Shown piece by piece: positions 19,634 to 29,570 of a DNA stretch of 64,000 nucleotides (position 1 is its first letter; the number at the start of each line of letters is the position of its first letter). The DNA lies in contig JAFZUS010000028.1 in assembly GCA_017618275.1 (NCBI GenBank), forward strand, positions 1 to 64,000. The letters run 5' to 3'. Below the pieces are notes generated by a model. The model saw only the letters and a list, made by a program, of their open reading frames with translations, was not told the DNA's origin and did no database searches. Source of the stretch: Prevotella sp. Lineage in GTDB: Bacteria; Bacteroidota; Bacteroidia; Bacteroidales; Bacteroidaceae. The position numbers were made by a program, and so were the translations under genes.

Positions 19634-20329
19634 ATGAGATATAAGGAGTTCGAACGGATTATATCAGAAGAGCGCATAGCTCGGTATGTACAGGCTTGTG
19701 GGGGGAATACCCGCAAGGCAATGACGCTTTATCGCTATAATCTGCAACTGTCTCAAGAGATGTTTACCATCATCAGTTGCTTTGAGGTGGCATTACGCAA
19801 TGCCATTAATACGGTTTTGAGGAATCGCCTTGGAAACGACTGGCTGAAAGATTCTATTATGCCAAATGGAATCTTCACCATAAGAAATACCCATAAGACG
19901 TTCGACATTATCCAATATGCTTATCAGAAACTTGTTCATGAACAGTCTTATTCCCATACAAAACTGATTGCAGAAATGGAGTTCGGTATCTGGAAGTATA
20001 TGTTTTCTCCTGTTCAGTTCAATCAGACGGGTCGCGTGCTGTTACGCGTTTTCCCTAACAAGGAACGCTCTACCCCAGAGAATCAATACAATCATTCATA
20101 TTTCTTCAATGAACTTGATAAGATTAATACGATGCGTAACCGTATTGCTCACCATGAGCCTGTTTGTTTTTATCTACAAGACGCGGTGATAGACACTTCC
20201 CATGTCCTTGGCATTTACCTGAAGATGCAACGTCTTTTTGCATGGATGAACATCGACAGTCATGCACTTCTCTATGGCTTAGACCATGTGCAGCAAGTTT
20301 GTGGAAGAATAAATGAATTGAAAGAATAA
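19634..20329 (+). CDS. Abi-family (HEPN-like) abortive infection protein
   Basis: A 231-aa protein resembling the Abi_2/AbiD/AbiF family of phage-defence proteins. Visible family features are an N-terminal SEERIARYVQACGGNTRKAMTLYRYN segment (residues about 11-36), the helical ISCFEVALRNAIN stretch, and RNRIAHHEP near residue 167. The last fits the R-x4-H motif of HEPN ribonucleases, so an RNA-cleaving toxin activated on infection is likely from family knowledge. It has no signal peptide and should act in the cytoplasm, unlike all its neighbours. It has its own canonical promoter, and an oppositely directed promoter with a hairpin overlaps its 3' end. Its position matches where a paralogue of P4 would be expected after P2, so it may be an insertion. 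Confidence 0.8.
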   Translation: MRYKEFERIISEERIARYVQACGGNTRKAMTLYRYNLQLSQEMFTIISCFEVALRNAINTVLRNRLGNDWLKDSIMPNGIFTIRNTHKTFDIIQYAYQKLVHEQSYSHTKLIAEMEFGIWKYMFSPVQFNQTGRVLLRVFPNKERSTPENQYNHSYFFNELDKINTMRNRIAHHEPVCFYLQDAVIDTSHVLGIYLKMQRLFAWMNIDSHALLYGLDHVQQVCGRINELKE

Positions 20330-20379
20330 AAACTAAACCCACCGGTTTGACTTGCATCAGGGACACGGTGGGAATCAAC
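20327..20379 (-). ncRNA. Candidate short hairpin RNA antisense to the Abi 3' end
   Basis: Downstream of a canonical minus-strand promoter the sequence folds into a stem of CCCACCG (20372-20366) with CGGTGGG (20344-20338), followed by a T-rich run (TTTAGTTTTT), which looks like an intrinsic terminator. The transcript would be about 45-55 nt and end against the Abi stop codon. The leader after the -7 box (tagcgttgat) resembles those of the hairpin RNAs near dinD (cagcgtgaaa, ctgcatgaat), and the loop shares TCCC and CAAAC with them, so a common family is possible. Alternatively it is only a terminator. Confidence 0.45.
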
Positions 20380-20383
20380 GCTA

Positions 20384-20414
20384 CAAAGATAGGCATTTAA
20401 ACGATATGAACCAA
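20384..20414 (-). promoter_or_regulatory. Minus-strand promoter for the Abi-linked hairpin
   Basis: On the minus strand TTTGG (its TTG at 20414-20412) is followed after 20 nt by TATCTTTG (20391-20384). The spacing and both boxes are canonical for Bacteroidetes. It points away from P3, toward the hairpin and the end of the Abi gene. Confidence 0.6.
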
Positions 20415-20458
20415 ATATTTCCGCTAGGAATTAACAAAATATAACAAAGAAGTGACAA

Positions 20459-23400
20459 ATGACACAAGATATAAAGAAGGATACGATATTACATACGATA
20501 ACCAAACGATTGGTACGTAACTGGCGCACTCAAGTTCGCCTGGGGGCGCACTCGCGTTCGCTAACCGGCGCACTGAGAACGATGCACCTGCTCCTGATCC
20601 TTACTCTCGGCACCACCACAGCGTGGGCACAGACACCCATCACCGAATTAAGCGAAATTACCGATGCAAACGGCCATTATATTATTACCAAAGATATCAC
20701 AGGTGGCTCTCCTGGTGTCAGCACGTTTAGTGGTACACTGGAGGCAAATATCAATCCTACAACAAAGATGCCCTACCGCATCAAGAATCTCAGTGCGCCT
20801 CTCTTCACTACCCTCACAGGTACGGTGAAGAACCTGGTGCTGGAGAACGTGAACATTACTAGCGGCACCAATGTGGGTGCTATTGCATGTAACATGATCG
20901 GCACCTCTGAAAAACCTGCCTATATCTATAACTGCGGATTACTAGGTTCTGTAACAAGGACTTATGACCAGCATGGCGAACTGGAAAGTATAACTTGTAG
21001 TAGTTCTGTTAGCGGATCTGGTGCTGTTGGCGGATTGGTTGGCGTGTTGGGACAGGATGGAAACAACGACAACTGTTATGCGCGAGTTATCAATTGTTAT
21101 AGTTTTGCTAAAGTTAGTGGCGGCAGTGGAACGACGGGTGGTATTGTTGGTAAGAACTGCTTTTCATCAACAACAGGTAACATTCGAACTATGGTGATGA
21201 ACTGCATGTTCTACGGAACAGGCTCAGGTATTTCTCCAATTTATGGAGGTTCGGCTATCAGTAATGATAATACCAACAAACTGAATAATTATAATTATTT
21301 TTGTTATGAGAATCTGCCATCAGGAAATATTGCCAGTTATAATTGTGCCCTTGCTGCAGAGGAACGTTATTTGATTCGTTTTGAGTTCTATCGTCATTTG
21401 TTGAACTCTACCAGAGAACTGGCGGCATATTATGTTGATCCTAATCCTGAAACTATTAGAGTTAGTAACAAGGATCATAAGCGCTATCATGTCGATTTAA
21501 TGGCAAAATGGGTACTGGATAAGAGCATTGCTTTCTATCCTATCCTCAAGGTACAAGGGACTTATCCTTCTGTGGTGAATTATGAAGATGTGCCTACATT
21601 GGGAACGCTTTCCGTATCTATTAATTTAGGCAGTAATGCGCCTGCTGGTGCAACAGTTTCTGGCACATCACTTCCTATCTACGACAAGGATCCTGAAAAC
21701 TACCATTTTAACTACCGCACCGTGCGTCTTCCTTATTACCATGAGGTGGGTACAGGAAACTACACATCTGTATCAGGTACAAATTATTATAAGGCTGTGA
21801 CGGGCTGGAAAATTACCGGAATGACAGGTGGTACACCAGGAACATTTACAGCAGCCGACGAATGGGGTGGCTATAATTTTGCAGATAGAAGTACATACGC
21901 TAAGGATATTTACAATGCGACAACCAATCCACGCGTGTTTTCACAAGGTGCTTACTTTGATGTTCCTGACGGTGTGACAGGCATTACGATAGAACCCTAT
22001 TGGGGTAATGCCGTTTTCCTTTCTGATCCATATTACGACAAATACGGATATGCTGCTGGAAATGTTGAGGATTATGGTTTACGTTACAACAATGGAAGCA
22101 CATACACTTTTGGAAATCTTAGCCTTAAGGTATATACAGGCATTAGTAATGCTTTGAAACAACTTCCAGATGCAAGCAGTGTTTATGATAATGCTGTGGT
22201 ATTAGTGGGCAATTACCATAAGGGTGGTAATGGTGAACTTTCCGATGGCTCTAAGAACACTGATGGCTCTGATAATATGAAGGCTTTTACCATCATGTCT
22301 ATCGACCTCAATGAGGATAATGAACCTGATTATAGTCTTATTTATCGAAGTGGAAAACAGAATAAATTTGCTCCTATTCGTTTTGACTTTATCAATGTTC
22401 CTGGCATGGCGATGGCACATAAAACAACAAGTGATGCCAATATGGGAATTCCTGGTAATGCAAAACTTGCTGGATGGTTTGAGGTTACCAATACAGCATT
22501 GATTCACTATTCACAGTTTGAATATGACAGTGAAAATAAAAGTGGAAGCCATCCTGTGATTCTATTGGGAGGTGTATTTGAGCAAATAGTGTCTACTAAT
22601 GGTTCAGAAGGTTGCTTGAATAACAAAACCACTAAGTACATTCATGTAGGTAGTAATGTGTGGTTTAAACTATTCAATAATGGTTGTCACTTGGATAAAA
22701 CAAATACAAAAACTCCTCGTGTACCAATATCCGTGACAGGTGGAGACTATGATAAGTTTTATTTATCTGGCTATTTCCAACCTGAAGCCCCGGTTTTTGC
22801 TGACAATGCAGAATGTTACATCAGTGGTGGACATTTTGGTGAAGTAGCTGGTGCTGGTCAAGAACCTATCAATGGCGATGTCCAATGGATGATAGATCAT
22901 GCCGACATTGATAACTTTTATGGAGGAGGCATTAACGATCAGAAACCTATCACTGGCAAGATAACTGTGACCATAAAAGATAGCAAAGTGGGTACCTATT
23001 GTGGCGGACCGAAATTTGGTAATATGAGTGCTGATCAAGCGGTTTCAACTACGGCCACAGGGTGTACTTTTGATAATTTTTATGGTGCAGGCTTCGGAGG
23101 GACATCATATTATAGATACCTTTGGAATGGCAAAACAAACCACAACCAATATGAAAGTGTCAATTACGTATGGAATGGCAGTACTTGGGTAGGTCACACT
23201 ACTTACGGTTTTACTTCAGGCACTCGTGGAAAATATGTCAATGGTAGGGGAATTTTGGTCAGTTATGACTACGAGCATTTTGAAGGTTCCAGTACAAACA
23301 CCGTCGCCCGCCTGTATATGCTTTATGCTTCCTTGTCATTGGCACAGACAAAAGATGTCACCTCTATACTCACAGGTTGTACGATTAATCAAAACTTTTA

Positions 23401-23998
23401 TGGTGGTGGTAAACTGGGAAGTGTAGATGGCAACATAGTATCTTCACTTACTGATTGCACTGTAAAGGGTAATGTATTTGGCGCAGGTTATTCTGGCACA
23501 CCTCCATCGCTTAAAGTTTTTAGTACAGATGGCACTAGTGCTGGTGGATTCAAAACTATTCCTAACTACAATACAACAACCGGTGTGTTTGAGAAGGGAG
23601 TCTATCCTGATGGATTAGAATATACTTGGTCTACGAAAGGTTCTGTGACTGACGGTTCAAATTCCGGCTCCCTTACAGATGATAGTGAAGGGCATTGGAT
23701 ACATACAGATAATTTAAGTAACCTCGGTTCGGTAATTGGTAATGTCACCCTTACGATTAAAGGTGATTCCAGAATAGAGGGAAAGGTGTTCAATGAGGAC
23801 GGCACTGTCAAGACAGATGAGATTGGCGGTGTCTATGGTGGCGGTGAAAAGAGTGCCGTTACAGGTTCTGATTATTCCGTCACCGTCAATATAGAAGGTA
23901 GCGCCACGGTGCTTGGCAATGTCTTCGGTGGTGGTAAGGACGGTATCGTAGAGGGTAACACTGTGGTTAATATTGATGCACCAACGTCAACGCCATAA
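20459..23998 (+). CDS. Large GLUG/Gly-repeat exported protein (P3), paralogue of P2
   Basis: A 1179-aa protein with the same order of parts as P2: MTQDI start, long basic N-region (about 40 residues), signal core ending TTTAWAQ, then S-E-I-T-D-ANGHYII, a GLUG-like zone (VGGLVGVLGQ, VINCYSFAKVSGG, TGGIVGKN), a middle with HVGSNVWFK, SVTGGDYD and FYGGGIN, and an end with GGVYGGGE and NVFGGGKDGIVEG. It ends DAPTSTP without a T9SS sorting domain. A GGLPDDETIKK tail equivalent to that behind P2 is present after the stop but in another frame, so both tails seem cut. The N-region is encoded by 22-bp repeats. P4 follows after 48 nt. Function unknown; the signal peptide and repeats indicate an exported, probably surface-linked, protein. 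Confidence 0.8.
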   Translation: MTQDIKKDTILHTITKRLVRNWRTQVRLGAHSRSLTGALRTMHLLLILTLGTTTAWAQTPITELSEITDANGHYIITKDITGGSPGVSTFSGTLEANINPTTKMPYRIKNLSAPLFTTLTGTVKNLVLENVNITSGTNVGAIACNMIGTSEKPAYIYNCGLLGSVTRTYDQHGELESITCSSSVSGSGAVGGLVGVLGQDGNNDNCYARVINCYSFAKVSGGSGTTGGIVGKNCFSSTTGNIRTMVMNCMFYGTGSGISPIYGGSAISNDNTNKLNNYNYFCYENLPSGNIASYNCALAAEERYLIRFEFYRHLLNSTRELAAYYVDPNPETIRVSNKDHKRYHVDLMAKWVLDKSIAFYPILKVQGTYPSVVNYEDVPTLGTLSVSINLGSNAPAGATVSGTSLPIYDKDPENYHFNYRTVRLPYYHEVGTGNYTSVSGTNYYKAVTGWKITGMTGGTPGTFTAADEWGGYNFADRSTYAKDIYNATTNPRVFSQGAYFDVPDGVTGITIEPYWGNAVFLSDPYYDKYGYAAGNVEDYGLRYNNGSTYTFGNLSLKVYTGISNALKQLPDASSVYDNAVVLVGNYHKGGNGELSDGSKNTDGSDNMKAFTIMSIDLNEDNEPDYSLIYRSGKQNKFAPIRFDFINVPGMAMAHKTTSDANMGIPGNAKLAGWFEVTNTALIHYSQFEYDSENKSGSHPVILLGGVFEQIVSTNGSEGCLNNKTTKYIHVGSNVWFKLFNNGCHLDKTNTKTPRVPISVTGGDYDKFYLSGYFQPEAPVFADNAECYISGGHFGEVAGAGQEPINGDVQWMIDHADIDNFYGGGINDQKPITGKITVTIKDSKVGTYCGGPKFGNMSADQAVSTTATGCTFDNFYGAGFGGTSYYRYLWNGKTNHNQYESVNYVWNGSTWVGHTTYGFTSGTRGKYVNGRGILVSYDYEHFEGSSTNTVARLYMLYASLSLAQTKDVTSILTGCTINQNFYGGGKLGSVDGNIVSSLTDCTVKGNVFGAGYSGTPPSLKVFSTDGTSAGGFKTIPNYNTTTGVFEKGVYPDGLEYTWSTKGSVTDGSNSGSLTDDSEGHWIHTDNLSNLGSVIGNVTLTIKGDSRIEGKVFNEDGTVKTDEIGGVYGGGEKSAVTGSDYSVTVNIEGSATVLGNVFGGGKDGIVEGNTVVNIDAPTSTP
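20523..20577 (+). repeat. 22-bp repeat inside the 5' end of P3
   Basis: GGCGCACT begins units at 20523, 20545 and 20567, exactly 22 bp apart; units 1 and 2 also share GTTCGC. It lies in the N-region ahead of the signal core, the same place as the 11-bp array of P2, although the sequences differ. Confidence 0.75.
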
Positions 23999-24046
23999 AG
24001 GCGGTTTGCCTGATGATGAAACAATAAAGAAATAATAGACAACGAT

Positions 24047-27000
24047 ATGACATATATGAATAGATACAGACTGATATATACTTTGTTGCTAACGGCTCTG
24101 TTGGCTGGCGGAAGCATCACGTCGATGGCGCAGGTGACGATAGGCGGCTCCGTCTATGGCGGAGGCGAAGGTGAAACGACACTCGTACAAGGCACTGTGA
24201 CCGTGAATATCGGAAAGAAAGTTGGTACTACCCTGACAGGTACTGCAACTATTACCGGCGATGTCTATGGCGGCTCGGCAAAGGGTAGGGTGAATGTCAC
24301 AACAGACGGAACTACAAGTGGTACGACTTCGGTCAATATCTATGGTTGCACTTCTATAAGAAATGTCTATGGTGGTGGCCACGGTGACAACACTCCTGAG
24401 GCAGAAATAGCAGCTGACGTTTATGGTCCAGTGACTGTCACTGTTGAGATGGCTGCTGGTACTATAGAAGAAGTATTCGGATGTAACAATCTATATGGAT
24501 CTCCTAAAAATACTGTGGCTGTGATTGTCGACAAGACCAAGGCGCATACGCCTGCTGCTGGTGAGAATCCTGCCGTTTTTGCCATACAGGGCGTCTATGG
24601 TGGCGGAAACCTTGCCGACTATGATGCTAGTGGAGCACCCACAGTAACCATCAACGATTGTGCCAGTAGTGTGAAGGATGTCTTTGGCGGTGGTAATGCA
24701 GCGGCAGTGCCTGCTACAAGTGTTACTGTGAATGGTGGTATCATCGACCGCGTATTCGCCGGAGGTAATGGACAGGTGTCGGCAGCCAATGTAACTGGCA
24801 ATGCCAGTGCTGTTATTCATGGCGGTACCATAAACCAGATATTTACAGGATCAAATACAAGTGGAACCATCGGTGGTACTCCCAGTTTGACTATTGACAA
24901 GACTGGAACTTGTGGAATGCACCTTGCTGAGGTTTATGGTGGTGGTAATGAGGCACCTAGTAAGGCAGGTAATATTTCCATTGCCTGTACTGGTGGTGAA
25001 GGTGAAGGTATTGGCGATGTGTATGGCGGTGCCAATGCTGCAGACGTGGGTACCGAAGATAATCCAAGCAATATCACCCTGAATATTACGGGCGGTTCCA
25101 TCAATCGCGTCTTTGGCGGTAACAATACAAGTGGTACCATTTATGGCACCATAACAGTAAATGTGAATTGGGCTACTGGCGAGGGTGCCTGTGGTACCAA
25201 TTATCTCGGCTCTGTCTTCGGTGGCGGTAACTTGGCGTCATATACAGGCTCACCCGCTGTTAACATCATTAACGGCACCGTTAGCGAAAACGTCTATGGT
25301 GGTGGCAACCAAGCCGGTGTAGGTGGTTCGTCTGTATCTATACAGGGAGGAAGTGTATTAGGTGGCATCTATGGCGGTTGCAATACCTCAGGAACTGTCA
25401 CCGGTGATATCACGGTGGATATTCTGGCCAATGTCGGTGCCTCGGGTACTGGCAACAGCGTGAATATCTTTGGTGGCGGCTATGGTGCTGCTACCAGCAC
25501 CAATGGCAATGTCACAGTGACCATCGGTAAAGAAGATGGTACAAGTACTCCAACAATTTATGGTGACATCTACGGCGGCTCTGCTCTTGGTAATGTGAAC
25601 GATGACAATGATGATGACGAAGACGGTAGCGCGGACGATCTTACTAAGATTGATTTCCTGAACGGTATACTACATGGAAATATTTACGGTGGTGGCTTGG
25701 GCGACAAGGCCAGCCTTAATTCTGGAGAAGATACCAGCCATAGCGATGTGGAAGCCAAGGTTTATGGTCAGGTTGAGGTGAACATCAGTAGCAGCACACA
25801 GACGACAGGAAACTGTCATATTGACCTGAGAGATGCTAACATTTATGGCTGTAACAACACCAACGGTTCGCCACAGGACAATGTGACGGTAAATATCTAC
25901 AAGACGGCCTACAACTATAGCGATTACGCTACAGGCGACAAATACACAGCCTCTTACACTCAAGGCGAGGGCGATCCTGATCCCGCTTATGCCATCAATC
26001 AGGTCTTTGGTGGCGGTAATCAGGCAGACTATGAGCCTGCTGCTTCAACGAAGAAAGCCAGAGTAAACATTATTGGTTGCAACAACACCATCCGACGCGT
26101 GTTCGGTGGCGGTAATGCTGCTGCTGCCACAGGTGTGGCAACTACGATTAGCGGTGGTCGGTTTGACTACATTTTTGGCGGTGGCAACGGTGAGGTGTCG
26201 GCTGCCAATATAGGTACGGGCGGTATCGGACTAACAGTCAACAGTGGTATTATCAACCATCTCTTTGGCGGTGGTAACAAAAACGGCTTAATCACAGGTC
26301 CGATGATTGTGGCTGTTGACAATACCGGTTGTTCCGAGGATATCAAGGAATTCTTTGCCGGTGCCAATGAGGCTACTATCGGTGATAGTGAGCACCCCGT
26401 CAACCTAAGCACCACCATTGCCTGCGGTACCGTATTCGATGAGGTCTATGGCGGTTCGAATCTGGCAAACATCTATGGTAATGTTACTCTTACCATCAAT
26501 GGCGGTACCATAGGCACGGTATATGCCGGTTCCAAAGGCCGTGCTGAGGCATCGGGCGTTACGGCTCAGGCTGCCAATATTAATGGTAACACAACACTCA
26601 ACATTTATGGTGGTGCTATTGGTAACGCATTTGGCGGATCAAACATCAATGGTAATATTACCGGTTCCATCATAGTCAATATGGATTGGAGCGAGAGCGA
26701 CTGTGCCCAGAAGAGCATGGGCAACATCTATGGTGCCAGCAATCTGGCAACCTATACCCCGACCAGCGCTTCAGGCAACTATCCTGAGGTAAACATTATG
26801 CATGGCACGGTAACCAATAGCGTCTATGGTGGTGGTAAGGGTGAAACGGCTGTTGTGACCAGTTGCCCGAAAGTGACAATTGGTGATAACAATGAAGACC
26901 ACTATGCCGTTGTCACTGAGAATGTCTATGGTGGCGGTGATGCTGCTGCCGTAACAGGCTCTACTACAGTTATCTATGATGATAGTCACACGTCAAGTCA

Positions 27001-29527
27001 AGTAGCCCAACTCTTTGGTGGAGGTAATGCGGCAGATGTAAGTGGTCAAGTTAATGTGACCCTGACTAACGGTAAGGTTACAACAGGTGTATATGGTGGT
27101 TGTAATGATACTGGAAGCGTGGGTAAGGTGGTCATGAGTCTTACCGGTGGTACTGTGGGTGTCAATGGTACGACTACTAATGTTGTCTTTGGTGGTGGCT
27201 ATGGTCATAGCACAAGCACCACGGGCGATATAGGCATCACCCTTGGCGCTACCACCGTCTATGGCAACCTTTACGGTGGCTCGGCTCTCGGTAGCGTGAA
27301 CGGCTCGGCTTCTAATACGACTACTCTTACCATTAATGGTAGCAATCTCCACGGCACTATCTTTGGCGGCGGCATGGGTACTGGCTCAAGCGACGATACC
27401 GATACCAGGGCTACATCGAACGGCAAGGTGCAAATCGACTACAATACTGCCAACACCAACCTCACTGGCCTTTACGGAGGTGCCAACGTCAATGGTCATG
27501 TGGCAGGTGCTATTACAGTAAACGTCAAAAACAATGTAGGTGCAGCAGCAGTTGGTGAAGAAAGCGATCCCGGATACGTGGCAGAGAATCGCATCGACAT
27601 CTTTGGTGGTGGTTTTGGTGAGAATACCTCCACAGGAAGCAATGTTACTGTTAATATCGGTGATGATACAAATACTAGCCGCCCTATTGTTTATAGTGAT
27701 GTCTATGGCGGTTCGTCAAAAGGTCAGGTGAACGATGCCACTGCACTTGATGCCAATGGGAAACCTACAAACACAACTATTGTTAATATCCTTTCTGGTA
27801 CCATCAATGGTGATATCTTCGGTGGCGGCCTCGGAGAAGCCAACGTTTATTCAGGAGAAACTTTGGTAACAGATAATAGTGCTAAAGGTCAGGTGAATGG
27901 TAATGTCGAGATCAACATTGGTAAGGATAAGGATCCAACTACAACTACTCCTAATCCCGCGAGAATTATTCAACGCGGTGAAGGTGATGAGGAGGAAGAA
28001 GATGAAGACCCCTACATAGGTTTTGCCACTATTAACGGATCTGTTTATGGCTGTAACAATACGAATGGTTCGCCAAATGGTACTGTGACGGTGAATATTT
28101 ATAGGACAGCTCACACTCCAACAGATGAGGCCGGATATCCAGGAGATGACGCGACTTATGCCATTGCGAACGTCTTTGGTGGCGGCAACATGGCTGACCA
28201 AAGTTCTACGAACAACAAAACCAAATGTAAAGTGCATGTGCATGGCTGCCATAATACCATCGAGAATGTCTATGGTGGTGGTAACGCAGCAGAGACACTT
28301 GGTGTAGTAACCGTGGTCGACGGTGGTCGTTTCGACCGTGTCTTCGGTGGTGGTAACGGTGAGGATACTCCTGCCGATATAACTTCCACAGGAACAAGTC
28401 TGATAATCCATGGCGGAAATATTAAGCAACTCTTTGGTGGAAGCAATGAACAAGGCTCCATTAGTGGTGGTATGACCGTAACAGTGGATGCTGATGGCCC
28501 TTGCGCTGCAACTCATATGCATATTGCCGATTTCTTCTGCGGCAATAACAGGGCTGACTTAACTTCCGATATTAATACAATTATCGGTTGCGGTACGAGT
28601 TTTGGCAATGTCTATGGCGGCTGTAACCTGGCCGACATCACAGGTAATGTGACTCTCACCATTATAGGTGGTAAAATGGATAACGTCTTTGGAGGCTCCA
28701 AAGGTGATTTGGCAAGTTTGAACGAAACTCTCAGCGAAACCGGCCATACAGACAAACCGGCTAATATCAGCGGTAATGTTACCCTCAACATCTATGGCGG
28801 TACGATAGGAAACGCATTTGGCGGTTCAGATGTTTACGGAAATATTGATGGAACCATCACAGTCAATATAATAAACCTCATGGACGAAGAAACCGATGAT
28901 TGCAAGTTCTCCGTGAATAATGTCTATGGGGCCGGTCGCGATGCGGCCTACACGCCAACCTTTACGCCGGATAGCGGCTCTGACCGTATTTCTCCTGTGG
29001 TCAACATCATTCATGGTACTGTCTCCAAGAATGCTGAAGGCGATGGCACTGATGGTAATGTGTTTGGCGGTGGCTTGGGAAACGATGCCGTTGTTTCATC
29101 CAACCCGAAGGTCAATGTGGGCTATGACGCAAGCACCATGTCGGGCTACTTACCCGATGATGAAACACTTGAACTTTTTACGGGATATAGTTTGCCCTCA
29201 ACTTATTCTGTCGAAGTCGAAGGTGATGTCTTCGGTGGCGGTGATGCTGCCCAAGTCAGTGGATATACAAACGTTACAATTAATGAAGGAACCATTAACC
29301 AGAGTGTCTTCGGTGGTGGTAATAATGCTGCTGTAACCGGGAATACGACGGTGAATCTGTACAATGGTACCATCGAAGGCGATGTCTTCGGTGGTGGTAA
29401 CCAAGGTGTTGTAAATGGCAGTGCGACGGTCAATATACAGGAGGCACCAACTTCTGGCGGTAGTGGCTCAGGAAGTGGCTCAGGTAGTGGCTCAGGCGGT
29501 GACGAACCTGGCGGTGAAGAGCCTTAA
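24047..29527 (+). CDS. Gly/Asn-repeat exported protein (P4)
   Basis: A 1826-aa protein. Its signal peptide (RLIYTLLLTALLAGGSITSM, cut at AQ) is nearly the same as that of P5 at both DNA and protein level. Almost the whole mature chain is repeats of the type [TV]NI.GG.I..V[FY]GGGN. A higher-order unit that begins GCNN.[YN]GSP and runs through VFGGGN.AD, CNNTI..V[FY]GGGNAA and V[FY]GGGNG[EQ] occurs three times (near nt 24480, 25850 and 28050). The tail is a Gly-Ser low-complexity stretch ending GGDEPGGEEP. No T9SS sorting domain is present. By repeat pattern it is probably a beta-solenoid; binding partner unknown. It lies between P3 (48 nt) and P5 (43 nt), in the same operon. Confidence 0.8.
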   Translation: MTYMNRYRLIYTLLLTALLAGGSITSMAQVTIGGSVYGGGEGETTLVQGTVTVNIGKKVGTTLTGTATITGDVYGGSAKGRVNVTTDGTTSGTTSVNIYGCTSIRNVYGGGHGDNTPEAEIAADVYGPVTVTVEMAAGTIEEVFGCNNLYGSPKNTVAVIVDKTKAHTPAAGENPAVFAIQGVYGGGNLADYDASGAPTVTINDCASSVKDVFGGGNAAAVPATSVTVNGGIIDRVFAGGNGQVSAANVTGNASAVIHGGTINQIFTGSNTSGTIGGTPSLTIDKTGTCGMHLAEVYGGGNEAPSKAGNISIACTGGEGEGIGDVYGGANAADVGTEDNPSNITLNITGGSINRVFGGNNTSGTIYGTITVNVNWATGEGACGTNYLGSVFGGGNLASYTGSPAVNIINGTVSENVYGGGNQAGVGGSSVSIQGGSVLGGIYGGCNTSGTVTGDITVDILANVGASGTGNSVNIFGGGYGAATSTNGNVTVTIGKEDGTSTPTIYGDIYGGSALGNVNDDNDDDEDGSADDLTKIDFLNGILHGNIYGGGLGDKASLNSGEDTSHSDVEAKVYGQVEVNISSSTQTTGNCHIDLRDANIYGCNNTNGSPQDNVTVNIYKTAYNYSDYATGDKYTASYTQGEGDPDPAYAINQVFGGGNQADYEPAASTKKARVNIIGCNNTIRRVFGGGNAAAATGVATTISGGRFDYIFGGGNGEVSAANIGTGGIGLTVNSGIINHLFGGGNKNGLITGPMIVAVDNTGCSEDIKEFFAGANEATIGDSEHPVNLSTTIACGTVFDEVYGGSNLANIYGNVTLTINGGTIGTVYAGSKGRAEASGVTAQAANINGNTTLNIYGGAIGNAFGGSNINGNITGSIIVNMDWSESDCAQKSMGNIYGASNLATYTPTSASGNYPEVNIMHGTVTNSVYGGGKGETAVVTSCPKVTIGDNNEDHYAVVTENVYGGGDAAAVTGSTTVIYDDSHTSSQVAQLFGGGNAADVSGQVNVTLTNGKVTTGVYGGCNDTGSVGKVVMSLTGGTVGVNGTTTNVVFGGGYGHSTSTTGDIGITLGATTVYGNLYGGSALGSVNGSASNTTTLTINGSNLHGTIFGGGMGTGSSDDTDTRATSNGKVQIDYNTANTNLTGLYGGANVNGHVAGAITVNVKNNVGAAAVGEESDPGYVAENRIDIFGGGFGENTSTGSNVTVNIGDDTNTSRPIVYSDVYGGSSKGQVNDATALDANGKPTNTTIVNILSGTINGDIFGGGLGEANVYSGETLVTDNSAKGQVNGNVEINIGKDKDPTTTTPNPARIIQRGEGDEEEEDEDPYIGFATINGSVYGCNNTNGSPNGTVTVNIYRTAHTPTDEAGYPGDDATYAIANVFGGGNMADQSSTNNKTKCKVHVHGCHNTIENVYGGGNAAETLGVVTVVDGGRFDRVFGGGNGEDTPADITSTGTSLIIHGGNIKQLFGGSNEQGSISGGMTVTVDADGPCAATHMHIADFFCGNNRADLTSDINTIIGCGTSFGNVYGGCNLADITGNVTLTIIGGKMDNVFGGSKGDLASLNETLSETGHTDKPANISGNVTLNIYGGTIGNAFGGSDVYGNIDGTITVNIINLMDEETDDCKFSVNNVYGAGRDAAYTPTFTPDSGSDRISPVVNIIHGTVSKNAEGDGTDGNVFGGGLGNDAVVSSNPKVNVGYDASTMSGYLPDDETLELFTGYSLPSTYSVEVEGDVFGGGDAAQVSGYTNVTINEGTINQSVFGGGNNAAVTGNTTVNLYNGTIEGDVFGGGNQGVVNGSATVNIQEAPTSGGSGSGSGSGSGSGGDEPGGEEP
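29462..29497 (+). repeat. 12-bp repeat encoding the Gly-Ser tail of P4
   Basis: Three copies of AGTGGCTCAGG plus one variable base encode (SGSG) in frame. Copy changes here would lengthen or shorten the tail without a frameshift. Confidence 0.8.
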
Positions 29528-29570
29528 GGTGACTGATTCTCAGAAAATGGATAAAGTAACAGACAACGAT

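Noticed and set aside
24047-29527. Recurring DNA for GGTGGTAAT-type segments as a CRISPR array
   Set aside because: The repeats are in frame, degenerate, of variable spacing and encode the protein motif; there is no spacer structure and no cas gene.
29415-29570. Upstream extension of P5 overlapping the end of P4
   Set aside because: The extra 52 residues are the shadow of P4's Gly-Ser repeats in another frame; the signal peptide shared with P4 begins at 29571.
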